28,600 nt of DNA from IMG/VR virus record IMGVR_UViG_3300010153_000070, positions 1 through 28,600 of that record; one strand, written 5' to 3'. The DNA is from a virus. The notes beneath the pieces were generated by a model. That model saw only the letters and a program-made list of their open reading frames with translations, made no database searches and was not told the origin of the DNA. The translations under genes were made by a program, and so were the position numbers. Shown piece by piece: positions 6,515 to 15,439 of the stretch (position 1 is its first letter; every line of letters begins with the position of its first letter).

Positions 6515-7111
6515 ATGTGGGATTTATTACAGGTAATATTAAAAAAAAATGTTACACCTAATCAAGTGTTGTTAATGTTTGGAATGAAGAAAGGGGTAAG
6601 TGTTTCTCCCAAAAATACCAGAGCTGATGACAAACAACATTTAATTTCAATAGGATATTTAGAAGAGATGAATGGTGTATATAAACTTACACCAGAAGCT
6701 AAGGCTTTCTTAGTTAGATTAGATAATTATTTTATCAAAGCTAAAAAGAAAACTGATATACAACTTATGGGAAAAGACTTTGTAGATAAGATAAATAAAT
6801 ATAGAGAGACATTCCCAGCTAAGAAACTACCAAGCGGTAAACCTGCAAGAAATAATGTTAAAGCTTTAGGAGAAGCATTTAGATGGTTCTTTGAAACCTA
6901 TGATTACTCATGGGATGAAATACATAAGGCTACTAGTATGTATGTAAATGAATATAGAGATAAAGATTATTTATATATGCAAACTAGCCAGTACTTCATT
7001 AGTAAACAGGATAAGCATAAAGTAAAACATTCAACACTTGCAGATTATTGTGATATGATACTAGAAGGTGTCAGTACAGAAGAAGATCATTTTAAAGAAA
7101 ACGTAGTATGA
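6515..7111 (+). CDS. putative helicase loader / replisome organiser, 198 aa
   Basis: The N-terminal ~70 residues look like a winged helix (LLQVILKKNVTPNQVLLMFG...LISIGYLEEMNGVYKLT). The C-terminal part is helical, with WDEIHKATSMYVNEYRDKDY and ASP/LYS-rich ends. It overlaps the DnaB-like helicase gene by 4 nt (ATGA). The order winged-helix protein then DnaB is common for phage helicase loaders or initiators, so I infer that role. No ATPase motif is present, so it is not a DnaC-type AAA loader. Confidence 0.5.
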   Translation: MWDLLQVILKKNVTPNQVLLMFGMKKGVSVSPKNTRADDKQHLISIGYLEEMNGVYKLTPEAKAFLVRLDNYFIKAKKKTDIQLMGKDFVDKINKYRETFPAKKLPSGKPARNNVKALGEAFRWFFETYDYSWDEIHKATSMYVNEYRDKDYLYMQTSQYFISKQDKHKVKHSTLADYCDMILEGVSTEEDHFKENVV

Positions 7112-8061
7112 AAAAAAAGCCATCATGGGTGGGACAATATGCCGCCTTTAATGAAGCACTTAAATATATGTACGCCAGATCAACTGGAGAGGAGAAATCT
7201 ATATATACACCATGGCCTAAATTTAATGATGCTACTACTGATGGATTAGAGTGGAATACATTAACTGTAATAGGAGGAAGACCTGGTTCAGGTAAAACAT
7301 TAATTAAAGATCAAATTATAAGAGAATCATTTGCTTTAAATCCAAATGATAAATTCAGAGTATTAGAATTTCAATTTGAAATGGTTGGGAGAACCTCAGC
7401 CATTAGAGAGTTTAGTTCTATAACAGGTAAGACATATAAAGAATTATGTAGTGCCGGTAGTATACTAAGTACAGATACTCTTAACCAATGTCATTTATAT
7501 GCAAAGGAAAGAGTAAAGCATCCTGTAGATATTGTTTCAACACCTATGACTGTTAATCAAATGCGTGATCAAATAGATCAATACATGACAGAGCATAAAG
7601 GGACCAACACTATGATTACATTAGATCATAGTATGTTAGTTAAAAGAGCACCTTATCAGAATAGTACATTAGATATGCTATTTGAATTAGGGGAATTCTT
7701 TACCCAAGCTAAAAGAGATTATCCTTGTTTATTTATATGTCTATCACAATTAAATAGAAATATAGATAATCCAGATAGAGCAGTAGATGGAAAATATGGA
7801 AACTATATACTTGAATCAGATATATTTGGATCAGATGCAATGCTACAGCATGCGGATACTTTAATAGGTATTAACAGGCCCGCTAAGCAGAAGATTAGAT
7901 ACTATGGTCCAGATAGATATGTAATTGAAAATGATAGAACATTAGTCTTGCATTTCTTAAAAGCCAGAAATGGTGATGCTAGGATGAGTTTCTTCAAAGC
8001 AAAATTTGAACAAATGCAGATAGAAGAAATGGAAACACCAAGACAACAAGAAAGAAGATGA
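7108..8061 (+). CDS. replicative DNA helicase, DnaB-like ATPase domain, 317 aa
   Basis: This is the RecA-fold C-terminal domain of DnaB. Walker A is GGRPGSGKT (residues 56-64). A Walker B strand follows (TMITLDHS). The later segment FICLSQLNRNIDNPD, then ESDIFGSDAMLQHADTLIGINRP, matches the DnaB pattern in which SQLNR precedes the LRES-like and QDAD-like motifs. The N-terminal DnaB domain is missing, and primase is a separate gene at 10241. It would unwind the fork ahead of the family B polymerase. It overlaps both neighbours by 4 nt. Confidence 0.88.
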   Translation: MKKKPSWVGQYAAFNEALKYMYARSTGEEKSIYTPWPKFNDATTDGLEWNTLTVIGGRPGSGKTLIKDQIIRESFALNPNDKFRVLEFQFEMVGRTSAIREFSSITGKTYKELCSAGSILSTDTLNQCHLYAKERVKHPVDIVSTPMTVNQMRDQIDQYMTEHKGTNTMITLDHSMLVKRAPYQNSTLDMLFELGEFFTQAKRDYPCLFICLSQLNRNIDNPDRAVDGKYGNYILESDIFGSDAMLQHADTLIGINRPAKQKIRYYGPDRYVIENDRTLVLHFLKARNGDARMSFFKAKFEQMQIEEMETPRQQERR

Positions 8062-8600
8062 TAAATACTAAAAATATAAATAAAGAAAATATGGGGCTAA
8101 CACCAGCACAACGTAAAGGAAAAGTTGCAAAACTTAGAGAAGAGCATGAAGATTACTTTCAAACAGAAGGTAAAATAAATGCATTATATATTCCTAAGAT
8201 GGCTTATAGACCATCTGGTAAGGATGATCTGCACGTTAGTTTCTTTCCAAGTGAACTGGAAAAGGAACAAGATGTATACACAGAGTTTGTAAGTATAGAC
8301 TATGACAGTGAAGATCCAAAAAGAACTTTATACCTTCATAAATATAATCCACATTGGAAAGAAGAGTATGAACTAATTACTTCTAGCTCAGGATTTGTGA
8401 GACACATAATTCCTGTAAGTGAGTTAAAAGTAATAAATGATGTAACTAGTAGAGGCAAAGCTATAGTAGACTTTGCTAATCCTAGCTTACCTAATCCAGA
8501 TGATAAGAAGATTGAAGATCCACTAATTAATAAATTAGAAGAGATTAACCAAACTTTAAAATCATTAACAAAAGTAATTAATACAATAATCAAAGAATAA
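8058..8600 (+). CDS. hypothetical protein, 180 aa, C-terminal coiled coil
   Basis: I do not recognise this protein. The first ~30 residues are basic and helical, the middle is beta-rich (LHVSFFPSELEKEQDVYTEF; RTLYLHKYNPHW), and the last ~30 residues form a likely coiled coil (LINKLEEINQTLKSLTKVIN). It is coupled to the helicase by an ATGA overlap and is followed by the Sak4-like gene, so a replication or recombination accessory role is likely by context only. Confidence 0.6.
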   Translation: MINTKNINKENMGLTPAQRKGKVAKLREEHEDYFQTEGKINALYIPKMAYRPSGKDDLHVSFFPSELEKEQDVYTEFVSIDYDSEDPKRTLYLHKYNPHWKEEYELITSSSGFVRHIIPVSELKVINDVTSRGKAIVDFANPSLPNPDDKKIEDPLINKLEEINQTLKSLTKVINTIIKE

Positions 8601-8603
8601 ATT

Positions 8604-9287
8604 ATGGCACAAAGCATATTAGTAATTGCTGATTCAGGAACAGGAAAGTCTACCTCAATCAGAACATTAGAACCCAAAGAGACTTTCATTATTAACATTG
8701 CAAATAAACCTTTACCTTTTAAGGGTTATAAGAGTAAGTATACTCAGATATCAAAAGATAATCCTAAAGGAAATATAACTGCAGCGGCCAGTGCGGCTGG
8801 AATTATTAAGGCAATGAAACATGTTGATGAAAAAATGCCACACATCAAGACATTAATTGTAGATGATTGGCAATATATGAGTTCTTTTGAATATTTTGAG
8901 AGAGCTAATGAAAAAGGTTATGATAAGTTCACTCAGATTGCAGCAAACTTAGCTCACGTGGCTAAGATGCCTAAAGATATGAGAGAAGACTTAACTATAA
9001 TTTTTCTAACTCACTCAGAAGATTCAACAGATATTAATGGAAATAGAAAAGTTAAAGCAAAGACTATTGGTAAAATGATTGACAATACTCTAACTTTAGA
9101 AGGACTATTCTCTATTGTCTTATTTGGTAAAGTAAATAAAAATGATGATGGTGAACTAATCTATGGTTTTGAAACACAAAATAATGGAGAGAACACATGT
9201 AAATCACCTATGGGTATGTTTGAGGAAAAGTTTATCCCTAATGACCTAGCGTATGTAAAAGATTGCATACAAAAATATGAAGAATAA
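8604..9287 (+). CDS. Sak4-like RecA-fold ATPase (single-strand annealing recombinase)
   Basis: Walker A is DSGTGKST (residues 10-17) and Walker B is TLIVDDW with Asp87/Asp88. After it comes a long segment with IIFLTHSEDSTDINGNRKVKAKTIGK, which is characteristic of phage AAA_24 / Sak4 proteins of 220-250 aa. Sak4 proteins are minimal RecA-like ATPases that promote strand annealing together with a phage SSB. The SSB-like gene follows at once, which supports this call. The start ATG lies 4 nt after the previous stop in an A/T-rich leader. Confidence 0.8.
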   Translation: MAQSILVIADSGTGKSTSIRTLEPKETFIINIANKPLPFKGYKSKYTQISKDNPKGNITAAASAAGIIKAMKHVDEKMPHIKTLIVDDWQYMSSFEYFERANEKGYDKFTQIAANLAHVAKMPKDMREDLTIIFLTHSEDSTDINGNRKVKAKTIGKMIDNTLTLEGLFSIVLFGKVNKNDDGELIYGFETQNNGENTCKSPMGMFEEKFIPNDLAYVKDCIQKYEE

Positions 9288-9313
9288 TAATTAATCAATT
9301 AAAAAAAGAAACT

Positions 9314-9988
9314 ATGTTAAATACTAAAGACATGTCTGTAGGATCAGGCAGCATTAAACCAGTAATTGGAGTTGGTAATCATAAAGTAAAAATCAATTCA
9401 ATTACATTTGACCAAACACCATATGACGCAGATGCATATAATGTTATGTTACATGTAGAGTCAGAGCCAGTAGATGGAGAATTCAATGGATTCTTAAAAG
9501 ATATGAATAAGCCTGATGGACCACGTTATAAAGGTCAAGTTGGCAGAGTAAGATTCTCACCTTATCCTTATAAAGATACTGTATTACAAAATGGTAATGA
9601 AATCAAAAGAGATAATGAAGTATTAAAAGCTATGGTATATTTAGCTGAGGTTGTTGATAGAAGAACAGATCTAGATAAGATTGAAGCTAAAACAATTGAA
9701 GAATTTATGAATCAGTGTAATGAAGTATTATCTAATACCGGATATGTTAATGCATGTCTAGGGGGCCGTGAATGGGAAAATAAAGAAGGTTATGTAAATA
9801 ATGATTTATTCTTACCAAAAATGAGCAAAGAAGGTATACCTTTAGAAGCTGTTGACACAGAGAATTCTAGACTACTAGTTTTTGATAAAGGAAATACTCA
9901 ACATTTTAGACCATTAGTTAAGAAAGAAGCAACCACAACTACAAGCTTTGAACCAGCTGCAGCTAGTGGTGATGATTTTGATTTGTAG
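9314..9988 (+). CDS. ssDNA-binding-like protein partner of Sak4, 224 aa
   Basis: The protein has a beta-rich core (GNHKVKINSITFDQTPYDADAYNVMLHVES) that is consistent with an OB-fold, an inner helical part and a Thr/Ala-rich linker. It ends with the acidic tip SGDDFDL, as in SSB tails that recruit partners. Position directly after the Sak4-like gene fits the known pairing of Sak4 with a dedicated SSB in phages. The fold is inferred from pattern rather than a conserved motif. A strong terminator follows. Confidence 0.65.
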   Translation: MLNTKDMSVGSGSIKPVIGVGNHKVKINSITFDQTPYDADAYNVMLHVESEPVDGEFNGFLKDMNKPDGPRYKGQVGRVRFSPYPYKDTVLQNGNEIKRDNEVLKAMVYLAEVVDRRTDLDKIEAKTIEEFMNQCNEVLSNTGYVNACLGGREWENKEGYVNNDLFLPKMSKEGIPLEAVDTENSRLLVFDKGNTQHFRPLVKKEATTTTSFEPAAASGDDFDL

Positions 9989-10005
9989 TAATTTTGTGTG
10001 AAGCC

Positions 10006-10043
10006 AAAAAGGGAGACTAGTGTCATAACTGTCTCCCTTTTTT
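10006..10043 (+). terminator. intrinsic terminator after the SSB-like gene
   Basis: AAAAAGGGAGAC pairs perfectly with GTCTCCCTTTTT (12 bp) across a 13-nt loop, and the right arm ends in a run of six T. The A-run on the left would also allow it to work on the opposite strand. Confidence 0.85.
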
Positions 10044-10064
10044 CACTAACTTAATAATATTATT

Positions 10065-10241
10065 ATGGCCGGATTTATAGAATTTAATGTAGTATGTCCT
10101 GACTGCAAAGAAAAAACAGGCATATTAGATGTTGGAAAAGACTATGAAGATTATAAATGTACTAATGAAGATTGTAATTCTTCCCATTCATTTCAATTAC
10201 CAGACTTTGAATGGATCAGAGAAGTTAATCAATCAAGATAA
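10065..10241 (+). CDS. small zinc-ribbon protein, 58 aa
   Basis: Two cysteine pairs are visible: CPDC at about residues 11-14 and CTNEDC at 32-37, forming a compact zinc ribbon. A Trp-containing acidic C-terminus follows. The gene starts after the terminator with the leader TTAATAATATTATT, and its stop overlaps the primase ATG (TAATG). It may act with the primase, whose own N-terminal domain lacks zinc ligands, but this is inference. Confidence 0.65.
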   Translation: MAGFIEFNVVCPDCKEKTGILDVGKDYEDYKCTNEDCNSSHSFQLPDFEWIREVNQSR

Positions 10242-11215
10242 TGTTTAGTACTAAAAATCTAGTTCTTAATCCTTCAGACGTCCCAAGTTATTGGGTATTT
10301 CAATATTATTTAAACTTATCAGAACCCTTAATAGGACAGGATATAAAAATTAAATCAATTTTTAATCCTTTAGAAAAGACACCTAGCTTTTGTGTGTATG
10401 TAGACAAGTCTATTATGCAATACAAATTCAAAGACTTTTCAACCGGTAAGAGTGGGACTAAAGTAGATCTAGTTAAACTAATGTTTAATATAGATTTTCC
10501 TACAGCCTCTAGAAAAATAATAAATGACTATAATGCATATGTGAAAACATCTGATTTTAAAACTCAGACTTTTAAAGCACAACCTAAATGGGAGGTGCAA
10601 TTTATAAAAGAGACTAAGTGGACAGAAGCAGATGCTTCATTTTGGTTACAATTTAATATTGGGAAAAAAATGTTAGAAAAATATAACGTTAAACCAATTG
10701 AATATTATAACCTAGTTAAAGAAGAAAATTATAAGATTAAAAGTTTAAAGATAGAGGGAAGATACATGTATGGATACTATGATAAAGAAGATAAGGTATA
10801 TAAAATATACCAACCTTATAGTAAACATAAATTCCATAAAGTATCTAATCATCTCCAGGGATATGATCAATTAAAATATGATCAACCTTATCTTATAATA
10901 TGTTCATCTCTTAAAGATGCAATGTGTCTTGCTAGCATTGGCTATAATATAGAAACTATAGCACCAGATAGTGAGAATACTATGATTAAACCGCATGTAA
11001 TAGAATACCTTAAAAAGAAATATAAAAAGGTTATAACTCTTTTAGATAATGATGAGGCCGGAATCAAAGCTATGGATAAATATAAATCTGTATATAAGAT
11101 TGATGGTCTAGTATTACCTATATGTAAAGACATTTCAGATGCAGTAAAAAAGTTGGGAGTTAAACAAGTTCATACAAATCTGAAACCCTTATTGAAAGAT
11201 ATACTAAATAAATAA
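10241..11215 (+). CDS. DNA primase with Toprim domain, 324 aa
   Basis: It would make RNA primers for lagging-strand synthesis. The N-terminal ~100 residues follow the order of a CHC2-type primase domain (NPLEKTPSFCVY...KDFSTGKSGTKVDLVKLMF), but the zinc-binding Cys/His set is absent. The Toprim domain follows: LIICSSLKDAM, then TLLDNDEAG with Asp269 and Asp271. The Toprim glutamate normally found in the first motif is replaced by Ser-Ser. The protein has no helicase domain; the helicase is separate at 7108. Related Bacteroidota phage primases may share these changes, which I cannot check here. Confidence 0.78.
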   Translation: MFSTKNLVLNPSDVPSYWVFQYYLNLSEPLIGQDIKIKSIFNPLEKTPSFCVYVDKSIMQYKFKDFSTGKSGTKVDLVKLMFNIDFPTASRKIINDYNAYVKTSDFKTQTFKAQPKWEVQFIKETKWTEADASFWLQFNIGKKMLEKYNVKPIEYYNLVKEENYKIKSLKIEGRYMYGYYDKEDKVYKIYQPYSKHKFHKVSNHLQGYDQLKYDQPYLIICSSLKDAMCLASIGYNIETIAPDSENTMIKPHVIEYLKKKYKKVITLLDNDEAGIKAMDKYKSVYKIDGLVLPICKDISDAVKKLGVKQVHTNLKPLLKDILNK

Positions 11216-11217
11216 TT

Positions 11218-11616
11218 ATGATAAAACGTAGATGGTTTATACCGGGGAATGTACCCAGTAGTAAGAATGGAAGGAGATGGACAGGTAAATACTTTATTGC
11301 TAGCAAAGCTGTAATGAATTACAGAAAAGCTACCAAAGAATATTATACTAAATATACAGAAGACTTCAAAGCTGAAGTTGCTAAACAAGAGCTACCTGTA
11401 AAAGTATCTTTTGAATTCATCAGAGGGTCTAGACATAAGTTTGATTATATTAATCCTGCACAGACAGTGCAAGATGATATGGTTAAGCACGGATGGATTG
11501 AAGATGATAATGCTGAATTTATTATACCTGCCTTTACTCAATATACATATGATAAAAAAAATCCAGGAGTATGGATAGAATTAATAATAGAAAATAATGA
11601 AGAAGAAAAAATCTAG
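11218..11616 (+). CDS. rusA: RusA-type Holliday junction resolvase, 132 aa
   Basis: It cuts four-way DNA junctions. The RusA pattern is clear: IPGNVPSSKNGRR near the N-terminus, then FDYINPAQTVQDDMVKHGWI with Asp76 and Asp86/87, and EDDNAEF with Asp96/97. These are the acidic residues that bind Mg2+ in this family. Length is close to E. coli RusA (120 aa). It starts 2 nt after the primase and overlaps the next gene by 20 nt. Confidence 0.85.
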   Translation: MIKRRWFIPGNVPSSKNGRRWTGKYFIASKAVMNYRKATKEYYTKYTEDFKAEVAKQELPVKVSFEFIRGSRHKFDYINPAQTVQDDMVKHGWIEDDNAEFIIPAFTQYTYDKKNPGVWIELIIENNEEEKI

Positions 11617-11968
11617 AGAAATAATAACAGTTGATGAATTCTTTACACTAAGAGATATGTTGAGTGGTAATGAAGAAGATGCAGCAGTTGCACTAGAAAT
11701 ATATAAGAATAAATATGGATTGGATCAAAAAATATTAAACAGACTAATGTGTAAAGCTCTAAACTTTGAAGATAGAGTTAAGTTCTCAATTGCTGTAAAG
11801 TATTCTTTTGAAATTGGGGGAAGACAGTTTACAACTAATCCTCTAGATTCTGATATGATTACAACCCGGATATTTGCTTATATAGATCATTACAAACTAG
11901 ATGATATCTATAAAGAAATACTAAATAAAATATCAAATAAAAATAAAGATGATACAAATACAAGATAG
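11597..11968 (+). CDS. hypothetical protein, 123 aa
   Basis: I do not recognise this protein. It begins with a Lys-rich stretch and is otherwise mostly helical (FFTLRDMLSGNEEDAAVALEIY...LDQKILNRLMCKAL), ending in a polar Lys/Asn/Asp-rich tail. It overlaps RusA by 20 nt and the metallopeptidase/VWA gene by 20 nt. It may belong functionally with the MoxR/VWA block that follows. Confidence 0.6.
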   Translation: MKKKKSREIITVDEFFTLRDMLSGNEEDAAVALEIYKNKYGLDQKILNRLMCKALNFEDRVKFSIAVKYSFEIGGRQFTTNPLDSDMITTRIFAYIDHYKLDDIYKEILNKISNKNKDDTNTR

Positions 11969-13109
11969 TGTTGCTAAAACAACCAAAACATTAATATTTA
12001 CAGAGCCTTTTTATGGGCTCTTTTTAATTGGTATCAACAAGAAATATAGTTTACAAATTCCAACAGCTGGAGTAAGTAAACATAATGTTGGTGTTCAATT
12101 AACTATAAATCCTGAATTCTACATGGAGCTAAGCCCTGATCATAGGTTAGGACTTATTAAACATGAACTATTACACTTAGCTTTTGGACATTTAGTTTTA
12201 AGAACTAGTTTTTCTGATAAAAGGTTATTCAATATTGCTGCAGATCTAGAGATCAATCAGTATATAGGGTCTAAATATTTACCAGAGGGCGGATTATTAC
12301 TGGAAAGTTTTCCTGAATTAAATCTTCCTAAAAAGGCAGGTACCACTGAATACTATAGACTTTTAAAAGAAGCTCAACAAGATGGGACATCTCCAACATT
12401 AAATTCATTAATGAGTGAAATGGATGGTTCTACACCATATTGTCATACTTCATGGGATGAGTTCAATGAGTTATCAGAAGCAGATAAAAAGTTGGTTCAA
12501 AAACAAATTGAACATCAACTAAAAGAAAGTGCTGAACAAACTATAAAAAAATGTGGTAGCGTTCCAGGAGAACTTTCAGATATTATAGATGCATTATTAA
12601 ATCTTGAACCTCCTAAATTTGATTGGAAAGGTTACCTTAGAAGATTTGTTGGAAACTCTAGTATTATATTTACTAAAAAATTAAGACGTAAATATAATAA
12701 AAGATATAGTGGTAATCCGGGATTAAAGATAAAACATAAAAATCATATTTTAGTGGGTGTAGATACATCCGGTTCAGTTAATAATGATGAACTTAAAGAA
12801 TTTCATAGTGAATTATGCCATATGCATAAGACTGGACATAAAATAACAGTAGCACAATGTGATACTAGCTTGGGTTCTGTAAAAGAATTCAATCCCAAAA
12901 GAGAATGGGAAATACATGGCCGTGGTGGGACAAGCTTTCAACCGGTCATAGATCATTATAATCAAAAAGGGTTTTATACAGCCCTTATATATTTAACAGA
13001 TGGTGAAGCATATACTCCAGAGAACTGCCCAAGAAATACCTTATGGTGTTTAAGTAGCATCTCTGAGATGAATAATGAGTTACCAGGAAAAGTAATAAAA
13101 TTTAATTAA
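11949..13109 (+). CDS. metallopeptidase-like protein with VWA-like domain (DUF2201 / COG3864 type), 386 aa
   Basis: Two domains are visible. The N-terminal one has KHELLHLAFGH: His72, Glu73, His76 and His81, a zinc metallopeptidase-type HExxH-x4-H motif. The C-terminal one has the MIDAS-like DTSGS (272-276), then RGGTSFQPV, then LTDGE with Asp351, as in von Willebrand factor A-like domains. This is the order of COG3864 proteins, which are normally encoded beside a MoxR-type AAA ATPase, as here: the next gene starts 7 nt downstream. In bacteria such pairs act as chaperone-like remodelling systems. The substrate in this phage is unknown. Confidence 0.8.
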   Translation: MIQIQDSVAKTTKTLIFTEPFYGLFLIGINKKYSLQIPTAGVSKHNVGVQLTINPEFYMELSPDHRLGLIKHELLHLAFGHLVLRTSFSDKRLFNIAADLEINQYIGSKYLPEGGLLLESFPELNLPKKAGTTEYYRLLKEAQQDGTSPTLNSLMSEMDGSTPYCHTSWDEFNELSEADKKLVQKQIEHQLKESAEQTIKKCGSVPGELSDIIDALLNLEPPKFDWKGYLRRFVGNSSIIFTKKLRRKYNKRYSGNPGLKIKHKNHILVGVDTSGSVNNDELKEFHSELCHMHKTGHKITVAQCDTSLGSVKEFNPKREWEIHGRGGTSFQPVIDHYNQKGFYTALIYLTDGEAYTPENCPRNTLWCLSSISEMNNELPGKVIKFN

Positions 13110-13116
13110 TAAAAAA

Positions 13117-14388
13117 ATGGCACAAGTAAATTTAAATGTAACGGAATTAAAAGGATTCATTAATCATATCATAGATAACAATAGATTCTTACAGAAAGAT
13201 AATAAGAATTCAGTATCTATTGAGGTAGTAGGTGAATCAGGAATAGGTAAAACTTCTAGTATTCTAGAACTAGCAGAAGAAAATAATTTAAACTTTGTAA
13301 AGCTAAACCTTGCACAAATTGAAGAGTTAGGAGATCTAGTAGGATTCCCTGTAAGACAATTTCAAATGTATAAGGAAAAAACCATAACAAATAAGATAGA
13401 TAACTTAGCTATGGTAACTGCTACACAAAGAGCTGGTGCTAGTAGTCTAGCTAATCTAACCACAAGTACTACAACAAAAAAAGTTGGTATGTGGGTAGAT
13501 GAACTTGCCGTACAAGAGTATCTAAAGAATGGATATAAAATGACCGGTAAGAACAGAATGTCTTATTGTGCTCCTGAATGGATTGCAGATACAAAAGAAG
13601 GAGGCATTCTATTACTAGATGACTGGAACAGAGCTGATGTAAGATTTATACAAGCAGTAATGGAATTAGTGGATAGACAAACTTATATCTCATGGAAGTT
13701 ACCTAAAGATTGGCATATAATTTTAACTGCTAATCCAGATAATGGAGATTATATGGTTAACTCTATTGACTCTGCACAAAAAACTAGATATGTAACAGCT
13801 AATCTAAAATTTGATGTTAATGTATGGGCCCAATGGGCAGAGGGTGCAGGTATTGATACTAGATGTATAAACTTCTTACTATTAAATCCAGAGTTAGTAA
13901 CTCAAGAAACTAATGCAAGATCTATTACTACATTCTTTAACGCTATATCTAGCTTTGAATCTTTTGAAGATAATCTTCCTATGATCCAAATGATTGGGGA
14001 AGGTAGTGTAGGAGATGCATTTGCATCTATGTTCACTACATTCATTAATAATAAGCTGGATAAACTTGTTACTCCTAAAGATTTATTGACACATGATAAT
14101 GAGCAATATATTTTAGGAGAACTACGTAGTTGTATAGGTAAAGATGATACATATCGTGCAGATATTGCATCTACATTAGCTACAAGACTAGGTAACTATG
14201 CAGTAGTATATTCTAAAGAGAATACTATTAATCAGAAAATTACAGATAGAGTTAAAGCTCTTTGTACTCTAGATTATTTTACTAATGATTTACAGTACTT
14301 AATAGTAAGAACTATATTCACTGGAAATAAAGCAAAGTTTAATAAATTAATGATGATCCCTGAGATTATTAAAATGACAATGAAATAA
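13117..14388 (+). CDS. MoxR-type AAA+ ATPase, 423 aa
   Basis: Walker A is GESGIGKTS (39-47). Walker B is ILLLDDWNRAD (164-174), where the second Asp takes the place of the usual Glu. Sensor 1 lies in LTANPDNG (203-210). An insertion between Walker A and B contains KKVGMWVDELAVQEYL. The C-terminal ~180 residues are helical, with an AAA lid-like part. Adjacent to the DUF2201 protein it forms the common MoxR/VWA pair, in which the ATPase ring remodels proteins using the VWA partner as adaptor. The leader TTAATAAAAAAATG is A-rich. Confidence 0.82.
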   Translation: MAQVNLNVTELKGFINHIIDNNRFLQKDNKNSVSIEVVGESGIGKTSSILELAEENNLNFVKLNLAQIEELGDLVGFPVRQFQMYKEKTITNKIDNLAMVTATQRAGASSLANLTTSTTTKKVGMWVDELAVQEYLKNGYKMTGKNRMSYCAPEWIADTKEGGILLLDDWNRADVRFIQAVMELVDRQTYISWKLPKDWHIILTANPDNGDYMVNSIDSAQKTRYVTANLKFDVNVWAQWAEGAGIDTRCINFLLLNPELVTQETNARSITTFFNAISSFESFEDNLPMIQMIGEGSVGDAFASMFTTFINNKLDKLVTPKDLLTHDNEQYILGELRSCIGKDDTYRADIASTLATRLGNYAVVYSKENTINQKITDRVKALCTLDYFTNDLQYLIVRTIFTGNKAKFNKLMMIPEIIKMTMK

Positions 14389-14389
14389 A

Positions 14390-15439
14390 ATGGCAAATAA
14401 AACAGTATATCAAGATTTTGATACTGATGCCTTGGATTATTTTGGACTTGGAACGGATCCCATACACGGGGTCCTTTCCAATAACTCTATTCAAGATGTA
14501 TTAGTAACTCAAGATGTAACAACTTTTAATAACATAAATGAAATATTAGCAAAGCCAACTATTCAAGGAAACCAATTAAGTAATTATAAAAAAGCATTTA
14601 TATTACCTAATTGCAATGTTTCTGCAGATAGAATGAAGGCTGCTCTTAAAGAACATCAAATAACTGTAACCAATGACTATGAGAAAGCTGACGTAATAGT
14701 GGGTCATCTTGCTATAGATGGAGGGACATTAGAAAATGGAATGAATATTCCTAGTAGTATCATGAAATGTAAATTATGGAATTATGAATTAGCTGAGGGG
14801 TTATATTCTGCACCTGCTCCATCAGGCATTCTTACTCTAATTCAAAACTCTAATAGACATGTAATACTAACAAGGAAAATACTAGATACCATATCTTATT
14901 CTAACTTTGAACTAGGAGAAAATCTATATGATGTTTGGATGCTTACAGGGTTGGCTATTAACTTAGCTTGGAAAATTCAAATAGACAACTTAGCAGTTGT
15001 AGATGTTGAAACTGTCTTGCATAGTTCAGCAAATAAAGTTATCTTAGATGAAGAATTATTGGGAGATTTAAGAATACAACATAGTTCTTATAATACTGAT
15101 GATAAAGAAATATTAGGAAAGATTGTTCCTACTATAGATTATACTCAAAACTATCATTTGTTATGGCAATTTTCACAAGATTGTTATAATATAGCAAGTA
15201 GATATAATAGAGATAAGGACATGCAATATTGGATTGGAGAGTCTAGGTTTGAGCAATTTACTCATATGGGTGCTGAAGAGATGATACTATGGTTAGAAGA
15301 AAATGATTTGCTTAATACAAAATCATTTAAATATTTAGAACCAATAGTAAGAAGTGAGATAAGAATACACAACAGAGATCTTTATACTTTTAAAGTATCT
15401 GTTAAGAAAGAATATAAAAAATATTTAAAAAATGTATAA
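14390..15439 (+). CDS. uncharacterised protein of the MoxR/VWA block, 349 aa
   Basis: No known domain is identified. A segment at about residues 66-108 reads KKAFILPNCNVSADRMKAAL and then ITVTNDYEKADVIVGH, which looks like a small Rossmann or BRCT-like unit: strand, helix, strand, then a conserved K-A-D-V. A similar segment is seen in the next gene. The C-terminal half is helical and Tyr/Asn-rich. It starts 1 nt after the MoxR gene and overlaps the next by 8 nt, so it is very likely part of the same functional unit. Confidence 0.65.
   Translation: MANKTVYQDFDTDALDYFGLGTDPIHGVLSNNSIQDVLVTQDVTTFNNINEILAKPTIQGNQLSNYKKAFILPNCNVSADRMKAALKEHQITVTNDYEKADVIVGHLAIDGGTLENGMNIPSSIMKCKLWNYELAEGLYSAPAPSGILTLIQNSNRHVILTRKILDTISYSNFELGENLYDVWMLTGLAINLAWKIQIDNLAVVDVETVLHSSANKVILDEELLGDLRIQHSSYNTDDKEILGKIVPTIDYTQNYHLLWQFSQDCYNIASRYNRDKDMQYWIGESRFEQFTHMGAEEMILWLEENDLLNTKSFKYLEPIVRSEIRIHNRDLYTFKVSVKKEYKKYLKNV

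Noticed and set aside
8336-8698. 120-aa open frame on the - strand
   Set aside because: It is antisense to two tightly packed + strand genes with good domains and coding pattern, with a Leu/Ser/Ile-rich shadow composition.
14455-14478. GGATCCcatacacGGGGTCC hairpin near 14455 as a regulatory element
   Set aside because: It is within the coding sequence of the 349-aa gene, short, and fits the reading frame normally.
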